64,000 nucleotides of DNA, from assembly GCA_037974335.1 (NCBI GenBank), contig CM075760.1:60332515-60396514 (forward strand), in the 5' to 3' direction. The position numbers were made by a program, and so were the translations under genes. Of this stretch, positions 1 to 11,582 are shown piece by piece. A model generated the notes under the pieces. That model was not told the origin of the DNA and made no database searches. It worked only from the letters and a program-made list of their open reading frames with translations. Position 1 is the stretch's first letter. Each line of letters starts with the position of its first letter. This DNA is from Prionace glauca. Lineage: Eukaryota; Chordata; Chondrichthyes; Carcharhiniformes; Carcharhinidae.

Positions 1-1262
1 TAAAAACAGTAACTTATTCTGAGTTGAAGAGACAGCCGCGGTCACAAGACTTAAGATAGGAAGGCAGACTATGGAAGTAAATCAAAAGTTTGATGCCATT
101 TTGATGGAAAATGGAAAATGTTTGTACAAGTAACTGTGAAGAGTTCTTGCAATTGTAAAGACAAAAAAGAATCCTGAAGACAGATGCAAAACCTGGATGC
201 AGAATTCATTAATATGTTTTTCTGGGAGAGTAGTTAAGAATAACTGGAATGCCTTTGCAACGCAAACTGCTGGTGGGGACCAATTTTGTGAAAGGCGATT
301 TGGAGGCATCTTTAGAAAAGGAGTTTGAAATCTTTGCTTTGACAATTACAAGGGGTTTTGAGGCGACATTCACAGAATGTCACTTGTGTTCAGAGTGGAT
401 TACCCATTAATCTTTTATACTCAAGGGAATGCTAACTTCATCTGTGAACTTATCATTGGTGGCGCTTAAACTGAACACAGAAGCGGAATGACGATTGAAA
501 TTGCAAGTGGAATCGTGATCAATTTTAATAAATATTTGCAGATATCTAATATCATCCAGTGAATTTAGGGTAAACCTGAAACGCACGATTCTCAGTCATC
601 ATGCAGCAATTGAACAAAAGATCGTCTCATTCTGTGAGTTAATGGAATCCAGAACACTGAAGAATCCATTCAGAAAAAAATCTGTTGTTACTTCCCTTCT
701 GGATGTTTGAAAAGTGAGCTGAGAGCAGCAATGCCATATTGGACGTAGTGGTATTGGACGTATTGGACTGTATCCTGTCAATTGCCAACTTTGACACCAG
801 GCATTATGCTGAAATCTGATTTGTTGTTATCACATAAAAAAATCCCAGGGCAATGGGACGAAAACCAGGCTATGTGTTTCAGTTATTAAAGTGAAAAGCT
901 GCAGATGCGGGAATCCAGAAAATACCTAAAGTACGCTGGAAAACATCGACAGACCTGGTTGTTTCTTCGTCAACATGTGTTCCTCAACACGTGTTCCTGA
1001 CAGTTTTCTGTAGGACATAGATGTTCTATTGTCCACGCTGCAATGAGCGCGAGTATTGTGGGACAATCTGATGTTTGTAAAGACGCTGTAAGAAAGGAAT
1101 GTACTGTATTTCCTTTTACATTGGAAGGGAAAAGAACCCGCACGATTGTAAAGGAAATGAATTAATGGTGGGATTTTTATTTTCGTTATTCCAATAAGAA
1201 TCTTGCATGTGACTGAGATTGATGCCCCTATCAACCCAAATTTCAAGCGTTGTGTTTCTTAC
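1..1262 (-). other. Sequence 3' of IgH CH2 (putative CH2-CH3 intron)
   Basis: The CH2 exon ends with a good donor (G then GTAAG), so this stretch should be the intron leading to CH3. I read both strands for an immunoglobulin C domain (Cys, Trp, second Cys and splice borders) and found none. CH3, CH4 and the secretory or membrane tails therefore lie beyond the left edge or are missing. Short open frames here carry no recognisable domain. Confidence 0.45.
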
Positions 1263-1574
1263 CTTGAGAACTGCTGATGTTACGATTTTGAGTGAGCCCT
1301 TGATGAGAGACCTGGCAGGTAAAGATCGCTTTGCTGAACCATTCCCCAGCGGGGACTGTGAGCCGGCTGCTCGCCGAGAAGTTTCCGTTCACATTAAAGG
1401 CAGGGGAGGTTACGATTCCTGAATCTATGGCTTGTCCATTTCTCAGCCACTTCACCGTCATTGACTTTGGACAAAAATCAATGATGGAACAGACGATGGT
1501 TGCAAGTCTGCTGCTTGTGATCTCTTCACTGGAACTCAACGTGAGGATTACAGTTGGATAATGGATCACACGAT
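1263..1574 (-). CDS. Immunoglobulin heavy chain CH2 exon (IgM-like)
   Basis: A 312-nt exon encoding one C1-set Ig domain of a secreted or membrane heavy chain. The acceptor AG lies just above 1574 and the donor G/GTAAG just below 1263. Exon phases are 2 nt in and 1 nt out, the usual phase 1 of Ig constant exons. After splicing it starts Asp-Arg-Val-Ile-His and continues with a strand A/B region ([14 protein letters not shown]). The first intradomain Cys is in TIVCSIIDF, the core Trp in TVKWLRNGQ, and the second Cys in IFTCQVSHQ. There are two N-glycosylation sequons, NFS and NIS. It follows CH1 in the same orientation across a 1.14-kb intron. The reading frame is intact. Assignment to the mu class rests on general resemblance to shark IgM; an IgW or other shark isotype is possible. 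Confidence 0.85.
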
Positions 1575-2717
1575 CTTCAAGAAAATGCATGTCATTGGCA
1601 TTTAATCTTTTTTCAGACCAAGCAATTTACAATCATAAGATAAAGGCCAAACAAAAAACTGTAGGCTGGTTGTAAAAACGACTATAAAACAGGTCACTCG
1701 GTCCATAATTTCATGCCCCATACAAAATTCTTCTCACCCTATTTTATCTGGCAGTATCAAAATAACTTCCTTTACATTTTCCCTCATGTTTAACTCCCTC
1801 TTCAGAGTAACTCCATCGACGTATTCCTCCACAATCAGATCAGCCATTGTCAAGTGGTGGGGGAAGCCCGAGGAGCTGAATGACCTACACCTGTTCTCAA
1901 CCACTTGTTCTGCATTTCTAACGGCCCAACTGCTACAAGTGTTACTTGATGGGTTACATTTTTGGTGAATAATTTTCTGAATTGCTAACCTGGAGTTTAA
2001 AATCATTCTGTTCTCTCCATTAGCTCTAGTTTTGGTAAGCTGGTTCTTCTACTTCATATTTCAGAAGACCTTTGTTTAATCACACCTCAGAATTCTCTTC
2101 TGCAGAGAAAAGACCAACAGCTTATTCACCCCTTACTGCTAGTATGCATTATCAATTCTGGCCCCCTTGTTAATAGACAAGCATCTTCTCCATGGCTCCT
2201 GTATCAACTTCCCAATGTGGAAACCATAACTGTACATAGAATTCACGGTGTGATATGAAAGGACGAACTGTACACAGTGCGCTGTGTGTGACCTGGAGAC
2301 CGTAACTGTACACAGTGCACTGTGTGATCTGCAGACCTGAACTGTACACAAATCATTGGGTGCGATCTGCAGTCCAGAACTTTACACAACGCACTGAGTG
2401 TGATCTGCAGTTCAAGCTTGTACACAACGCACTGAGGGTGATCTGCAGACCAGAAGTGTGCGCATGCACACATGCATGTGTGTGTTGAGGACACCTGGAT
2501 AGTACGTGGTACAGAGTGTGATAAGGAGACCAGAACTGCACTGACTGTCATAAGCAAAGTGTAATTATCCAGAGTTAGTCAAGTATAAGTACTCGGATTT
2601 CACACAATACTGACCTTCAATTCATAATCACCTGCTCCACAATTAGTGCCTGTCCGTTTACAATTCACCCCCATAACATCAGCAACACCTAACCCACTGC
2701 ATGTGTCCCACACTAAC
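1575..2717 (-). other. CH1-CH2 intron
   Basis: Intron between the CH1 donor (G/GTTAGT at about 2717) and the CH2 acceptor. Apart from a 38-bp tandem repeat in the middle (listed separately) I see no exon, SINE or LINE in it. Confidence 0.7.
2222..2545. repeat. About 38-bp tandem repeat in the CH1-CH2 intron
   Basis: Roughly seven to eight copies of a 38-bp unit, with the anchor AACTGTACACA recurring near 2228, 2266, 2304, 2340, 2378, 2416 and 2454. Some units contain CACAGTGCACTGTG, two recombination-signal heptamers back to back. The right end runs into a GT-rich stretch with the 16-bp palindrome CACACATGCATGTGTG. No nonamers sit at 12 or 23 bp, so these are not full recombination signals. 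Confidence 0.75.
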
Positions 2718-3017
2718 CAGGCATTTCCTTTTTCCAGGCCGACTCACTGCGTCGCACCTCGCAGTAAATTTTGCTGTTTCCTATATCAGACTCTTTTATG
2801 GTTAACTGGCTGCTCAGCGTGTAGGATCCCTTGTTGTTCAACAGTGATGGGTAAGTCCTCAATCCAGTGGTGATCACCACATGATTTTTCTTCCAGACAA
2901 GGCTGGTGATTTCTGGGAAATAATCCATTGCTAAACAGCCATAGATCATGGTACCAGCTGCGTTTGTTTGTTCACTGGAGGAGAACAATCCATAGAGGGA
3001 GGGCGGAGACGGTGAGG
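2718..3017 (-). CDS. Immunoglobulin heavy chain CH1 exon (IgM-like)
   Basis: A 300-nt exon for a C1-set domain that pairs with light chain constant domain. A pyrimidine-rich tract and GCAG acceptor precede 3017; G/GTTAGT follows 2718; phase is again 2 in, 1 out. With the last JH base it reads [11 protein letters not shown], an opening I associate with shark IgM CH1. Core residues are present: GCLAMDYFP (first Cys), SLVWKKN (Trp), SSQLTI and KIYCEV (second Cys). Near the N terminus I see FSSSEQ. Shark mu chains, as I recall them, have a Cys close to here that bonds to the light chain, so its absence may be a real difference but needs an alignment. The frame is intact. Confidence 0.87.
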
Positions 3018-3379
3018 CTGCAAAAAAAAAACAGTTGCGCAAGTTAGATACTATTATCCCTGTTTGTTTGGCTGGAGGTTAAAAAAAAACAAGGAAAGAA
3101 GACATTATCGGAGTAGTGTATCCGCAACCAAACAGTCGCCACACCATAGGAAACTGTATAACTTGAAAGCAGTAAGTGCAAGTAAAAAGAATAGAGCAAT
3201 AATTATGGATGAATTTAATTTCATGTTGATTGGGCTCATCATGTTGGAAATGATGGCTAGGAGAACGAACTCAGAGAATGCTTTATGGATAGTTTCCGAG
3301 AGCAACATGTCATGCAACCAACCAGGGGGAAAAAAACATCTACTTTCGATCTTGGCCCTTGGAAGGGGTAAAATGAGGC

Positions 3380-4140
3380 AAGTTTAATAAATAACCTCAG
3401 ACTAAAAGATTCCCTGGGAAGTAGTGATCAATTCGTGATCGAATTTAATATTCCGTTTAACGTGAAAAAATTGGGTTCGAATCAATTGTGTTTAAGTTCA
3501 GTAAAGGTCCTGAGAATGAAATGGGGATAGAATTAGCTAAACAGAACTGGCTGAATAAATTAGCCCGAGATATAAGAAGCAAGTAGTGCAGGCATTTGAG
3601 AAAGCAATTAATGACTCTCAGCGAAAAAATAACATCCTGGTAAGGAGGAAAAATTTTCAGAAAGAGAAAAGCCAACATTAGTTAACCAAAGGGAATATTA
3701 AGTGGCAAGAAAAAAACATATAAGGAGGCAAAAGTCAGTGATGGCACCGAAGACTGGATTAGTTGAGAAGGCATGAAAGGGGGACTAAGAAAGTAACGTG
3801 AGAGAAATTAAACTATGAGGCCAAACCAGCGATGGATATAAAGACTAACAACAGGGACTTCTTAAAATAAATAAAAAAAGGAAGAGAGAGGTCAAAGTGA
3901 GCATAGGCCCGTCAGAAAAGGAATCCTGGAATATGGTTATGCGGAACCAGGAAACGGCAGAAGAGTTGAAAAGATATTTTGCAATAATGTTTATGGTGCG
4001 AGACATTTTGAAAATTCCATTAATACTAAACACACGGAGTGGAAATAAATCCCATCAGAATCACGAGCTAAGTAATATTAGAAACACTAATGGGACTAAA
4101 GACATAAATATCCCCAGACCTTCAGGGCTTGCATCCTAGG
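3380..4140 (+). mobile_element. Degenerate LINE fragment, linker between EN and RT
   Basis: Plus-strand purine-rich sequence resembles the EN-to-RT linker of CR1-like LINEs, including stretches coding for a Trp-Leu-Asn-Lys-like segment and a Lys/Arg-rich region. It is heavily decayed, with no long frame left. It ends where another repeat family (4145-4460) begins. Confidence 0.5.
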
Positions 4141-4144
4141 ATCC

Positions 4145-4460
4145 CAAACTATGCACCTTCAGAAATGGCGAATATGTTGGTTGTAATTCATTCGTGGGCC
4201 TTGGGCATCATTGTCCATCCCTAGTTGCCGTTGAAAGGCAACTGAGAGTCAACCACATTGCTGTGACTCTGGAGTCACATGTAGGCCAGACACCGTAAGG
4301 ATGACAGATTTCCTTCCTTGAAGGACATTAGTAAACCAGATTTTGTTTTCGAACATGGAAATCGTTTCAAATCATCAGTAGTTCCTTAATTTCTGAATAT
4401 TAAATATTTAATATTTTCCATTAAATTCAAATTCCGCCATCTACCATGGCGGGTTCGCAG
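4145..4460 (+). repeat. Interspersed repeat, 'GGAGTCACATGTAGGCCAGA' family
   Basis: Carries CTGGAGTCACATGTAGGC, then TTTCCTTCCTTGAAGGACAT, then a TTCAAATTCCGCCATCT-type end. The same arrangement recurs in decayed form near 14.5-14.7, 22.55-22.75, 25.95-26.11, 37.26-37.38, 41.97-42.13, and 44.0-44.06 continuing at 44.33-44.46 kb. It behaves as one dispersed non-coding family; I do not know its formal name. Confidence 0.6.
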
Positions 4461-4461
4461 A

Positions 4462-5998
4462 ACATTACAGAACATTGGTGATTATTTTCCAGACGTCGCT
4501 GGATTCCGGGGAAGTGCCGGAAGATTTGAAAACGGCTAATGTTACGCCGTTGTTTAAGAAGGGTGCCAGGCAAAAGGCTGGGAATTATAGGCCGGTTAGT
4601 TTAACGTCTGTTGTGGGTAAAATGTTAGAATCCGTGATCAAGGAGAAAATAGCGAGGCATCTTGAAGGGAATTGCTTGATAGAGCAGACGCAACACGGTT
4701 TCGTTAAGGGGAAGTCGTGTCTGATGAATTTACTGGAGTTCTATGAGGATGTGTCCAGGGCGGTGGATAGAGGAGAGCCGGTGGAGGTGGTGTTCCTTGA
4801 TTTTCAGAATGCGTTTGAAAAGGTCCCTCACAAGAGGTTATTACAGAAGGTCATGGGGCATCGAGTTGGGGGTAGGGTGTTAGCGTGGATAGAGGATTGG
4901 CTGTCAAACAGGAGGCAGAGGGTGGGGGTCAATGGGTGCTATTCGGATTGGCGTTTGGTGACTAGTGGAGTGCCCCATGGGTCCGTGCTGGGGTCTCAGC
5001 TGTTCACCATTTACATAGATGATCTGGAGGAGGGAACCGAGTGTATGGTGTCGCAATTTGCTGATGACACCAAGATTGGCGGAACGGCAAATTGTCCGGA
5101 GGGTGTGGAGAGTCTACAGAAGGATATAGATAGGCTGGGCAAATGGGCCAGGAACTGGCAAATGGAATTTAATGTTGGCAAATGTGAGGTTGTCCACATT
5201 GGTAGGAATAATGGTAGGGAGGACTATTACTCACATGGCGAAAAACTGCAGCAGGCGACGGTGCAGAGGGACCTCGGGGTCCTTGAGCATGAGTCGCAAA
5301 AACCCAGCTTGCAGGTGCAGCAGGTGGTCAGGAAGGCGAATGGGATGCTGGCCTTCATAGCGAGGGGGATTGAATATAAAAGTAGGGAGGTCTTGCTGCA
5401 GCTGTATTGGTGAGGCCGCAGCTGGAGTACTGTGTGCAGTTTTGGTCGCCACACTTACGCAAGGATATTTTGGCCTTGGAGGAAGTGTAGAGGAGGTTTA
5501 TTAGGCTGATATCGGAGTTGAGGGGATTGAGCTATGAGGAGAGGCTGAATTAACTAGGCTTGTACTCGTTGGAGTTTAGAAGAATGAGGGGAGATCTCAT
5601 TGAGACGTATAAGATGATGAATGGGATGGATAGTATAGAGGTGGAGAGGCTCTTCCCGCTCAGAAAGGACAGTAGGACTAGGGGGCACAGCCTCAAGATA
5701 AAGGGGAGGGGGGGCGGTTTAGAACAGAGTTGAGGAGGAACTTCTTCACTCAAAGGGTGGTGAATCTCTGGAATTCTCTGCCCGTTGAAGTGGTGGAGGC
5801 TGCCTCGCTATATATATTTCAGAGGCGGGTTGATGGGTTTTTGATAAGAGAGGGGATTAAGGGTTATGGGGAGAGGGCGGGAAAGTGGAACTGAGCCACG
5901 ACAGATCAGCCATGATCTTATTGAATGGCGGGGCAGGCTCGAAGGGCTAGATGGCCTACTCCTGCTCCTATTTCTTTTGTTCTTATGTTCTTATGTTA
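4462..5998 (+). mobile_element. CR1-type LINE, 5'-truncated (subfamily A)
   Basis: The open frame at 4475-5413 encodes most of a non-LTR reverse transcriptase: YRPVSLTSVVGKMLE, VVFLDFQNAFEKVPH, SGVPHGSVLG and the catalytic block FADDTKIGG (FADD in place of the usual YxDD). The C-terminal thumb-like part continues in other frames to about 5880, so the copy is broken. The 3' UTR ends in GACAGATCAGCCATGATCTT then TTCTTATGTTCTTATG, an 8-bp tail repeat typical of the CR1 clade. EN and ORF1 are absent. Confidence 0.88.
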
Positions 5999-6379
5999 AC
6001 TGTGTTTCTGAGATAATAGTCTAGCGATAATATCAGGAGGCCATCGCCTTCTTTCACTGTGAGAGAGAGAAACAAATTTTTTAAAGCGTGCTTTTTGGAG
6101 CGTAGTATGGGAGTACTAATGTGACAATCATCTGGTGGGGGCTGGTGAGAAGGTTTGGGCCGGGGGGAAGGAGGGGGGTTGAAATCCTGAAGAGAATTCC
6201 CCCAACATTCCCTTGCGTATCATTGTCATCTCCTGTGCTTAAGAAGGACTTTGTGTGTGAATGAGAACAATGAGTACAATGTACCTTGTAATCCGTGCTA
6301 ATCTTGAAATCTGGATGTATTTGTTAAAATAGGATGCGAATAAAGGTGTATTGTATCATAATCCAACTTTCACAAGTTT

Positions 6380-6830
6380 TTTTTTTAAATAGGTAAAACA
6401 GATTGGTTGTCCTTTGACTCTGTCCCTCCACGTTTTATTTCTTTTTTTAAAAGTAACGCTTATATTACGAGTTTTTTTTCCGCCAGAATCTTTTCTGGGA
6501 TTTTCCCATCGATTTATAACATCAATTGGGATTGTAACAAATCAGACCTAAATTTAAACATTTGGCGAATTTGTGATCAGCAACACTGCCGCTTTTAATG
6601 GTATTATTTTATATGTTCCTCCTGCAATTTTCACAGTCGCAGAATCATACAATCGAGCCTACAGTGCAGAACGAGGCCATTGGGTCCATAGAGTCTGCAC
6701 CGACTCTCTGGCAAAGCTTACAGCAACATCCTATTCCTAAAAACTCTAATTAATTACTGAATTGTGTGATTTATTAAAAGGAGGTACACATGAACATTAT
6801 ACAGCTGAATGGGAATAATTCACTCTAATA
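6380..6830. other. AT-rich gap with a SINE/LINE 3' end fragment
   Basis: About 6640-6735 on the minus strand is a fragment of the 'catagaatc...cagtgcagaa..aggccattgggtc' repeat end seen elsewhere in the window. The rest (6380-6640, 6735-6830) is AT-rich and holds nothing I recognise. Confidence 0.45.
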
Positions 6831-7993
6831 TTGCAGAAGGTCAGGGGACATGGAGTTGGGGGTAGGGTGATGGCGTGGATAGAGGATTGGTTGTCAAATA
6901 GGAGGCAGAGAGTGGGGGTCAACGGGTGCTATTCGGATTGGCGGATGGTGATTAGTGGAGTGCCCCATGGGTCGGTGCTGGGGCCTCAGCTTTTTACCAT
7001 TTATATAGATGATCTGGAGGAGGGAACCGAGTGTAGGGTGTCGAAATTTGCGGATGACACCAAGATTGGGGGAAAGGCAAATTGTGAGGAGGGTGTGGAG
7101 AGTCTGCAGAAGGATCTAGATAGGCTGGGCGAATGGGCCAGGAGATGGCAAATGGAATTTAATGTTGGCAAGTGTGAGGTGGTCCACTTTGGAAGGAAGA
7201 ATGGTAGGAAGGACTATTACTTACGTGGCGAAAAACTGCAGCAGGCGACGGTGCAGAGGGACCTCGGGGTCCTTGTGCATGAGTCGCAAAAACCCAGCTT
7301 GCAGGTGCAGCAGGTGGTCAGGAAGGCGAATGGGATGCTGGCCTTCATAGCGAGGGGGATTGAATATAAAAGTAGGGAGGTCTTTCTGCAGCTGTATAGG
7401 GCATTGGTGAGGCCGCAGCTGGAGTACTGTGTGCAGTTTTCGGCGCCGCACCTGCGCAAAGATATTTTGGCCTTGGAGGGAGTGCAGAGGAGGTTTACTA
7501 GGCTGCTACCGGAGTTGAGGGGATTGAGCTATGAGGAGAGGCTGAATGAACTAGGCCTGTACTCGTTGGAGTTTAGAAGAATGAGGGGAGATCTCATTGA
7601 GACGTATAAGATGATGAATGGGATGGATAGGATAGAGGTGGAGAGACTCTTCCCACTCAAATAAGACAGTAGGACTAGGGGGCACAGTCTCAAGATAAAG
7701 TGGGGGGGGGGGCGTTTTAGAACGGAGTTGAGGAGGAACTTCTTCACTCAAAGGGTGGTGAATTTCTGGAATTCTCTACCCGTTGAAGTGGTGGAGGCTG
7801 CCTCGCTAAATATTTTCAAGAAGCGGGTTGATGGGTTTTTGATAAGAGAGGGGATTAAGGGTTATGGGGAGAGGGCCGGAATGTGGAACTGAGCCACGAC
7901 AGATCAGCCATGATGTTATTGAATGGCGGGGCAGGCTCGAAGGGCCAGATGGCCTACTCCTGCTCCTATTTCTTATGTTCTTATGTTCTTATT
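6831..7993 (+). mobile_element. CR1-type LINE, subfamily A, truncated inside RT
   Basis: Begins abruptly within the RT coding region (QKVRGHGVGGRVMAWIED). An open frame of 277 codons runs through SGVPHGSVLGPQ, KFADDTKIGG and the C-terminal block LEYCVQFSAPHLRKDI to about 7664. The tail matches the 4462 copy closely, including the TTCTTATG octamer repeats at 7970-7992. It lies 0.8 kb downstream of that copy in the same orientation. Confidence 0.88.
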
Positions 7994-8439
7994 ATCTGCT
8001 GCACTGAGAACTCAGGAGAAAATGGAGTTGAAATCTTGTTGTTCAATTTCATCTTTAAAAATAACTAATTATTAAGGTTAATTTTAGTTTGATTTTACAT
8101 ATAATTCTATCCTATGTCTGGCATAGCTTTGGGAGACAAGATATTGTTGTTACGTTCAAAACTATTTTTAGACTTTAATGATTAAGTTTGTCTTCCAGAA
8201 TTCCAAATATTTCTTTGAAGATCTTATGCTGACTTCATTTCCTACATTTGAAAATATCATGCGAAAGGCAACGACACTCAGTTCTTAGATTTAAATGAAA
8301 CTAAATACATCATTTAATTACTATGAAATTGGGTACAAATTGAGAGGAGATGGATATTCAGTAACGATTCGGTTTCCTCGTACATCAGTCACTGAAAGTA
8401 ACGCGCTGTTACAGCAGGCAGTAAAGAAGGGAGATTATC

Positions 8440-9085
8440 TCTTGGCTTTCATAGACAGAGGATTTGAGTGAATAAATGGGAAAGTTTTATTGCAATTGCA
8501 CAGGAACTTGGTTAGGCCACACCTCGAGCATTGTGTTCAGTTTTGTTGTCCCTATCTGAGGAAGGATGTCCTTGCACAGCGAAGATTTACCAGGCTGATT
8601 CCTGGGATGGCATGTCTGTCACATGAAGAATATGAAGGGAGACCAAATCAGTTAGGATTATATTCACTGGAGTTTAGATGAGTGAGAGGGAATCTCATAG
8701 AAACTTATAAAATCCGAGAAGAGTTAGATGGAAGATTCAGAAAGACTGTTGCTGTTGGTGTACGAGTCCAGATCCAGGGGTCATTGTTTGAGGTGAGGAA
8801 TTTTTTTTCCTCACGCTGAAAGTGATTTTTATTTTTGTGATAGTGAATTTTGTGAAATTCACTATCACAAACAATAGTTGATGTCAAAACATTGTCTGAT
8901 TTCAAGAGGAAATTAAAGAAAGCATTGGGGCAAAACCAGTGAGGAGACATGAGGAAAGTGGGGATCAGGATATTGAATTTGATGGTCAGGCACGGCCATA
9001 ATGGATGGTGGTGCAGGACCGAATGGCCGAATGGTCAACTCCTTCTTCTAATATCTACGTTTTTACCTTTCTATGTTTATTATTA
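8440..9085 (+). mobile_element. LINE 3' fragment (CR1-like, different subfamily)
   Basis: The translated region RNLVRPHLEHCVQFCCPYL corresponds to the C-terminal RT region of CR1-like elements, followed by decayed coding sequence and a 3' end with 'gaccgaatggccgaatggtc' and a short TTTCTATG tail. A perfect 17-bp inverted repeat lies inside it (8834-8871). Confidence 0.7.
8834..8871. repeat. Perfect 17-bp inverted repeat with 4-nt loop
   Basis: Left arm 8834-8850, loop TGTG 8851-8854, right arm 8855-8871. The arms (TTTGTGATAGTGAATTT and its complement) match without error. It lies in LINE 3' sequence. Confidence 0.9.
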
Positions 9086-9821
9086 TCTTGGAATGAAAAA
9101 TAAATGACATCGAAGGAATTACATTGGTGCAGCTGCCACAAAGCATTGAAGAATATGAAATATTCACCAATGGAAATTTCTAACTTATACTTATGATCTG
9201 AGAAGCTGAAAACTTGAATTCAGCTCCCGTGATCAGGATACGTCAATTAATTCAAAACCACTCAACCAGTAAAAAACAGTGGAATCAGCACGTTTTATTA
9301 AAATTATTTTAGAAATATTTCAAAATCTCCTCCATCCATAACATTCTTCACTCACGTCAGCTATGCATAATGAACTGCAGAATTGTAGAACACGTTAAAT
9401 TATTAACAGATGGTTATTTAAAATAAAACATATCTAATTAACCTTGAGAGGCTTACCGTACTTAAATGGTTTCAATTACATTGATTTTAATATCCAATTT
9501 GCAAATTCTACAGATTGAAATTATACTCAAAATCACGTGCTGAATGAACGCTTAACATTCATTGAAATAGCATTTAAAACATTTTCACACTGAAAACTGT
9601 GCCTTTCATGCAACCAATCGTCTTTAAAAAAGGTGCGATATTTGCATTTGATCAGAACACGTGCAAGTGCTCCATGTCACTGTTTTTAAAGAATGCAAAA
9701 CTGATTCTAAAAAGAGGCTGCCAACCGCATCCAACATATTATGACAAGCAAATCTCAATGCAGCAGCCCCAAAGACATTGGTCTCAGGACGAATGAATAA
9801 TATTTAAAAAACGCGTGAAGT

Positions 9822-10556
9822 CGCACAACACGAGGTAAAAGTTAGCAAAAGCTTTCGAAGTATTGCTCTTCACTCATTTGAAGAGTTTTGTTCACAAGCA
9901 GGGCATATGTAGACACAGACTCAATTTACAAGAGAATGGTTGGAATGGGAGCTTTTACAGGTAATCAGGTCTTTACAGGTACAGACAATTGCGTGGAGAG
10001 AGGGTTGAGCACAGGTTAAAGAAGAGTGAATAGTCTCCAGCCAGGACAGTTAGTAAGATTTCGCAAGCCCTGACAAGTCATGGAGGTTACAGATATTGTG
10101 ACATGAACCCAAAATCAGAGGCTGAATGCCCTTCTTCTGGTAAGCATTGTCCAAGGCGGCCTTCACGCCAGATGACAAAACAGAATCGCTAAGGAACAAC
10201 TGATAGCCAAGTTCCACAACATGAGGACGGCCTCAAACGGGATCTCAGGTTCAGTCTACACTATATTTAAACCCCTTTGTTCCTGGGATGTAAAATTTCA
10301 CTTAATATCCTGGCTGGAGACAATTCACACCTCTTTGATCTGTGCTTAACCCTCTCTCCACTAACAGGGTCTGTACCGTAAAAACTTGATTACATGTAGA
10401 GACTCGCATTCCAAGCATTATCTTGTAAATGGAATCTATGTCTATGTTTGTCATATTTGTGAACACAAGTCTTCACTCGCGTGAAGAAGGAGCAATATTC
10501 CGAAAGCATTCACTACCAAACAAGCCCGTTGGACTTTAACGTAGTGTTGTGAGATT
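9822..10556. mobile_element. Inverted-dimer Penelope-like element, 3' ends outward
   Basis: The left end (minus orientation) and right end (plus orientation) are inverted copies of one terminal sequence. The right end shows GTTGGACTTTAACGTAGTGT and CCGAAAGCATTC; the left shows the complement (CACAACACGAGG, AAAGCTTTCGAAG). Between them, each arm continues inward into the same 3' region, turning over near 10180. The pattern matches the 26.6, 44.1, 54.1 and 61.0-kb elements. It is decayed, and no convincing target-site duplication was found. Confidence 0.7.
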
Positions 10557-10587
10557 TCGTATTGTGCTTATCCCAGTCCCAGTATCA

Positions 10588-10676
10588 CCACATCATAATT
10601 CAAAAAAAAGGGAATGGGAATATTGGCGACAGATCATAATTTTAAAAAAAGAAATGGGAATATTGGCGACAGCACT
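10588..10676 (+). repeat. Two-copy tandem duplication of about 44 bp
   Basis: The segment 'atcataatt..aaaaaa..ggaatgggaatattggcgacag' occurs twice in a row, immediately right of the Penelope-like insertion. Confidence 0.8.
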
Positions 10677-11582
10677 GTGAGAAACATAGAAACTAAGATA
10701 ACAGGGGGAGGACTGGATGATTCCGCCCTTTGAGCCTGCTCCGCTCTTCAGTCTGATCATGGTTGATTACACAACTCATGATCTCTGCCACGACTCCCCC
10801 CTCCCCTCCACCCCCCCACCCCCTATCCCATATCCTTTGATGACTTTCGTCTCAAGAGCAATAACTAATTCCTTCTTGAAAGCATACATCTTTGGTTCTC
10901 AAGTACTTTCTATGAATAGACGAAATATGTTTAACTAGCTAATATTATGACATTATAATTATTAATTCATATCTTATGATATAACCACAGTATAAACATT
11001 ATGTATACTACTGCTATATATCAAGTTATATCTGTATAAGGGCACCTAATAAAGCCTTTAATTGCGTTGAGATTTGTAAAAATAATGTATGTAGGCCTTC
11101 ATGTGCGTTATAATAAGAGATATTAACAGACGTCAATCCAATCTTCATAAAAAATACTTGATTATAGAAATCTAACTGCGAAATATTTCTGACGACAGTG
11201 GTATTGAAAAAATATTTGAACCTTTTGCCTTATTCATTAGATCGGTAAAACAGTAGCAATCAGACGTCACCGAGATGACACAGTATAGAAACAACAATCT
11301 GTATAACAGATGTTCAAAGTGACCCGGACAAACAGCAGACCCGCAAATAAACACCAAGTCAAAACAGTCAGCGACAGAATAGGTCAGCAGCATCCGTTGT
11401 GCACAAACAACGCACTTCTATAACCCCTTTCGACAGAATCACACCAACATTGTAACAAAAAATCTCAATACAGTGTCCACCAGACACACATTTCAGTGAA
11501 CGAATGAATTTTCAAAATAGAGAAAATTATAAACAAAAGATTCTCAAGCAGAACAGTAACCAAACAAATGTTATGTTCTTAC

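Larger units (their letters stand above)
3018..11582 (-). other. JH-CH1 intron (about 8.6 kb), repeat-filled
   Basis: The JH donor (G/GTAAG at 11582-11581) and the CH1 acceptor delimit this intron. Both ends are phase-compatible and restore an uninterrupted Ala-Ser-Pro reading. Its bulk is interspersed elements on the opposite strand (LINEs 3.4-9.1 kb) plus a palindromic Penelope insertion at 9.8 kb. Stretches 3018-3380, 9085-9820 and 10680-11580 show no element or exon that I recognise; they are AT-rich single-copy-looking DNA. Confidence 0.65.

Noticed and set aside
82-781. Possible CH3 or CH4 exon
   Set aside because: No frame shows the Cys-Trp-Cys spacing or splice borders of an Ig domain.
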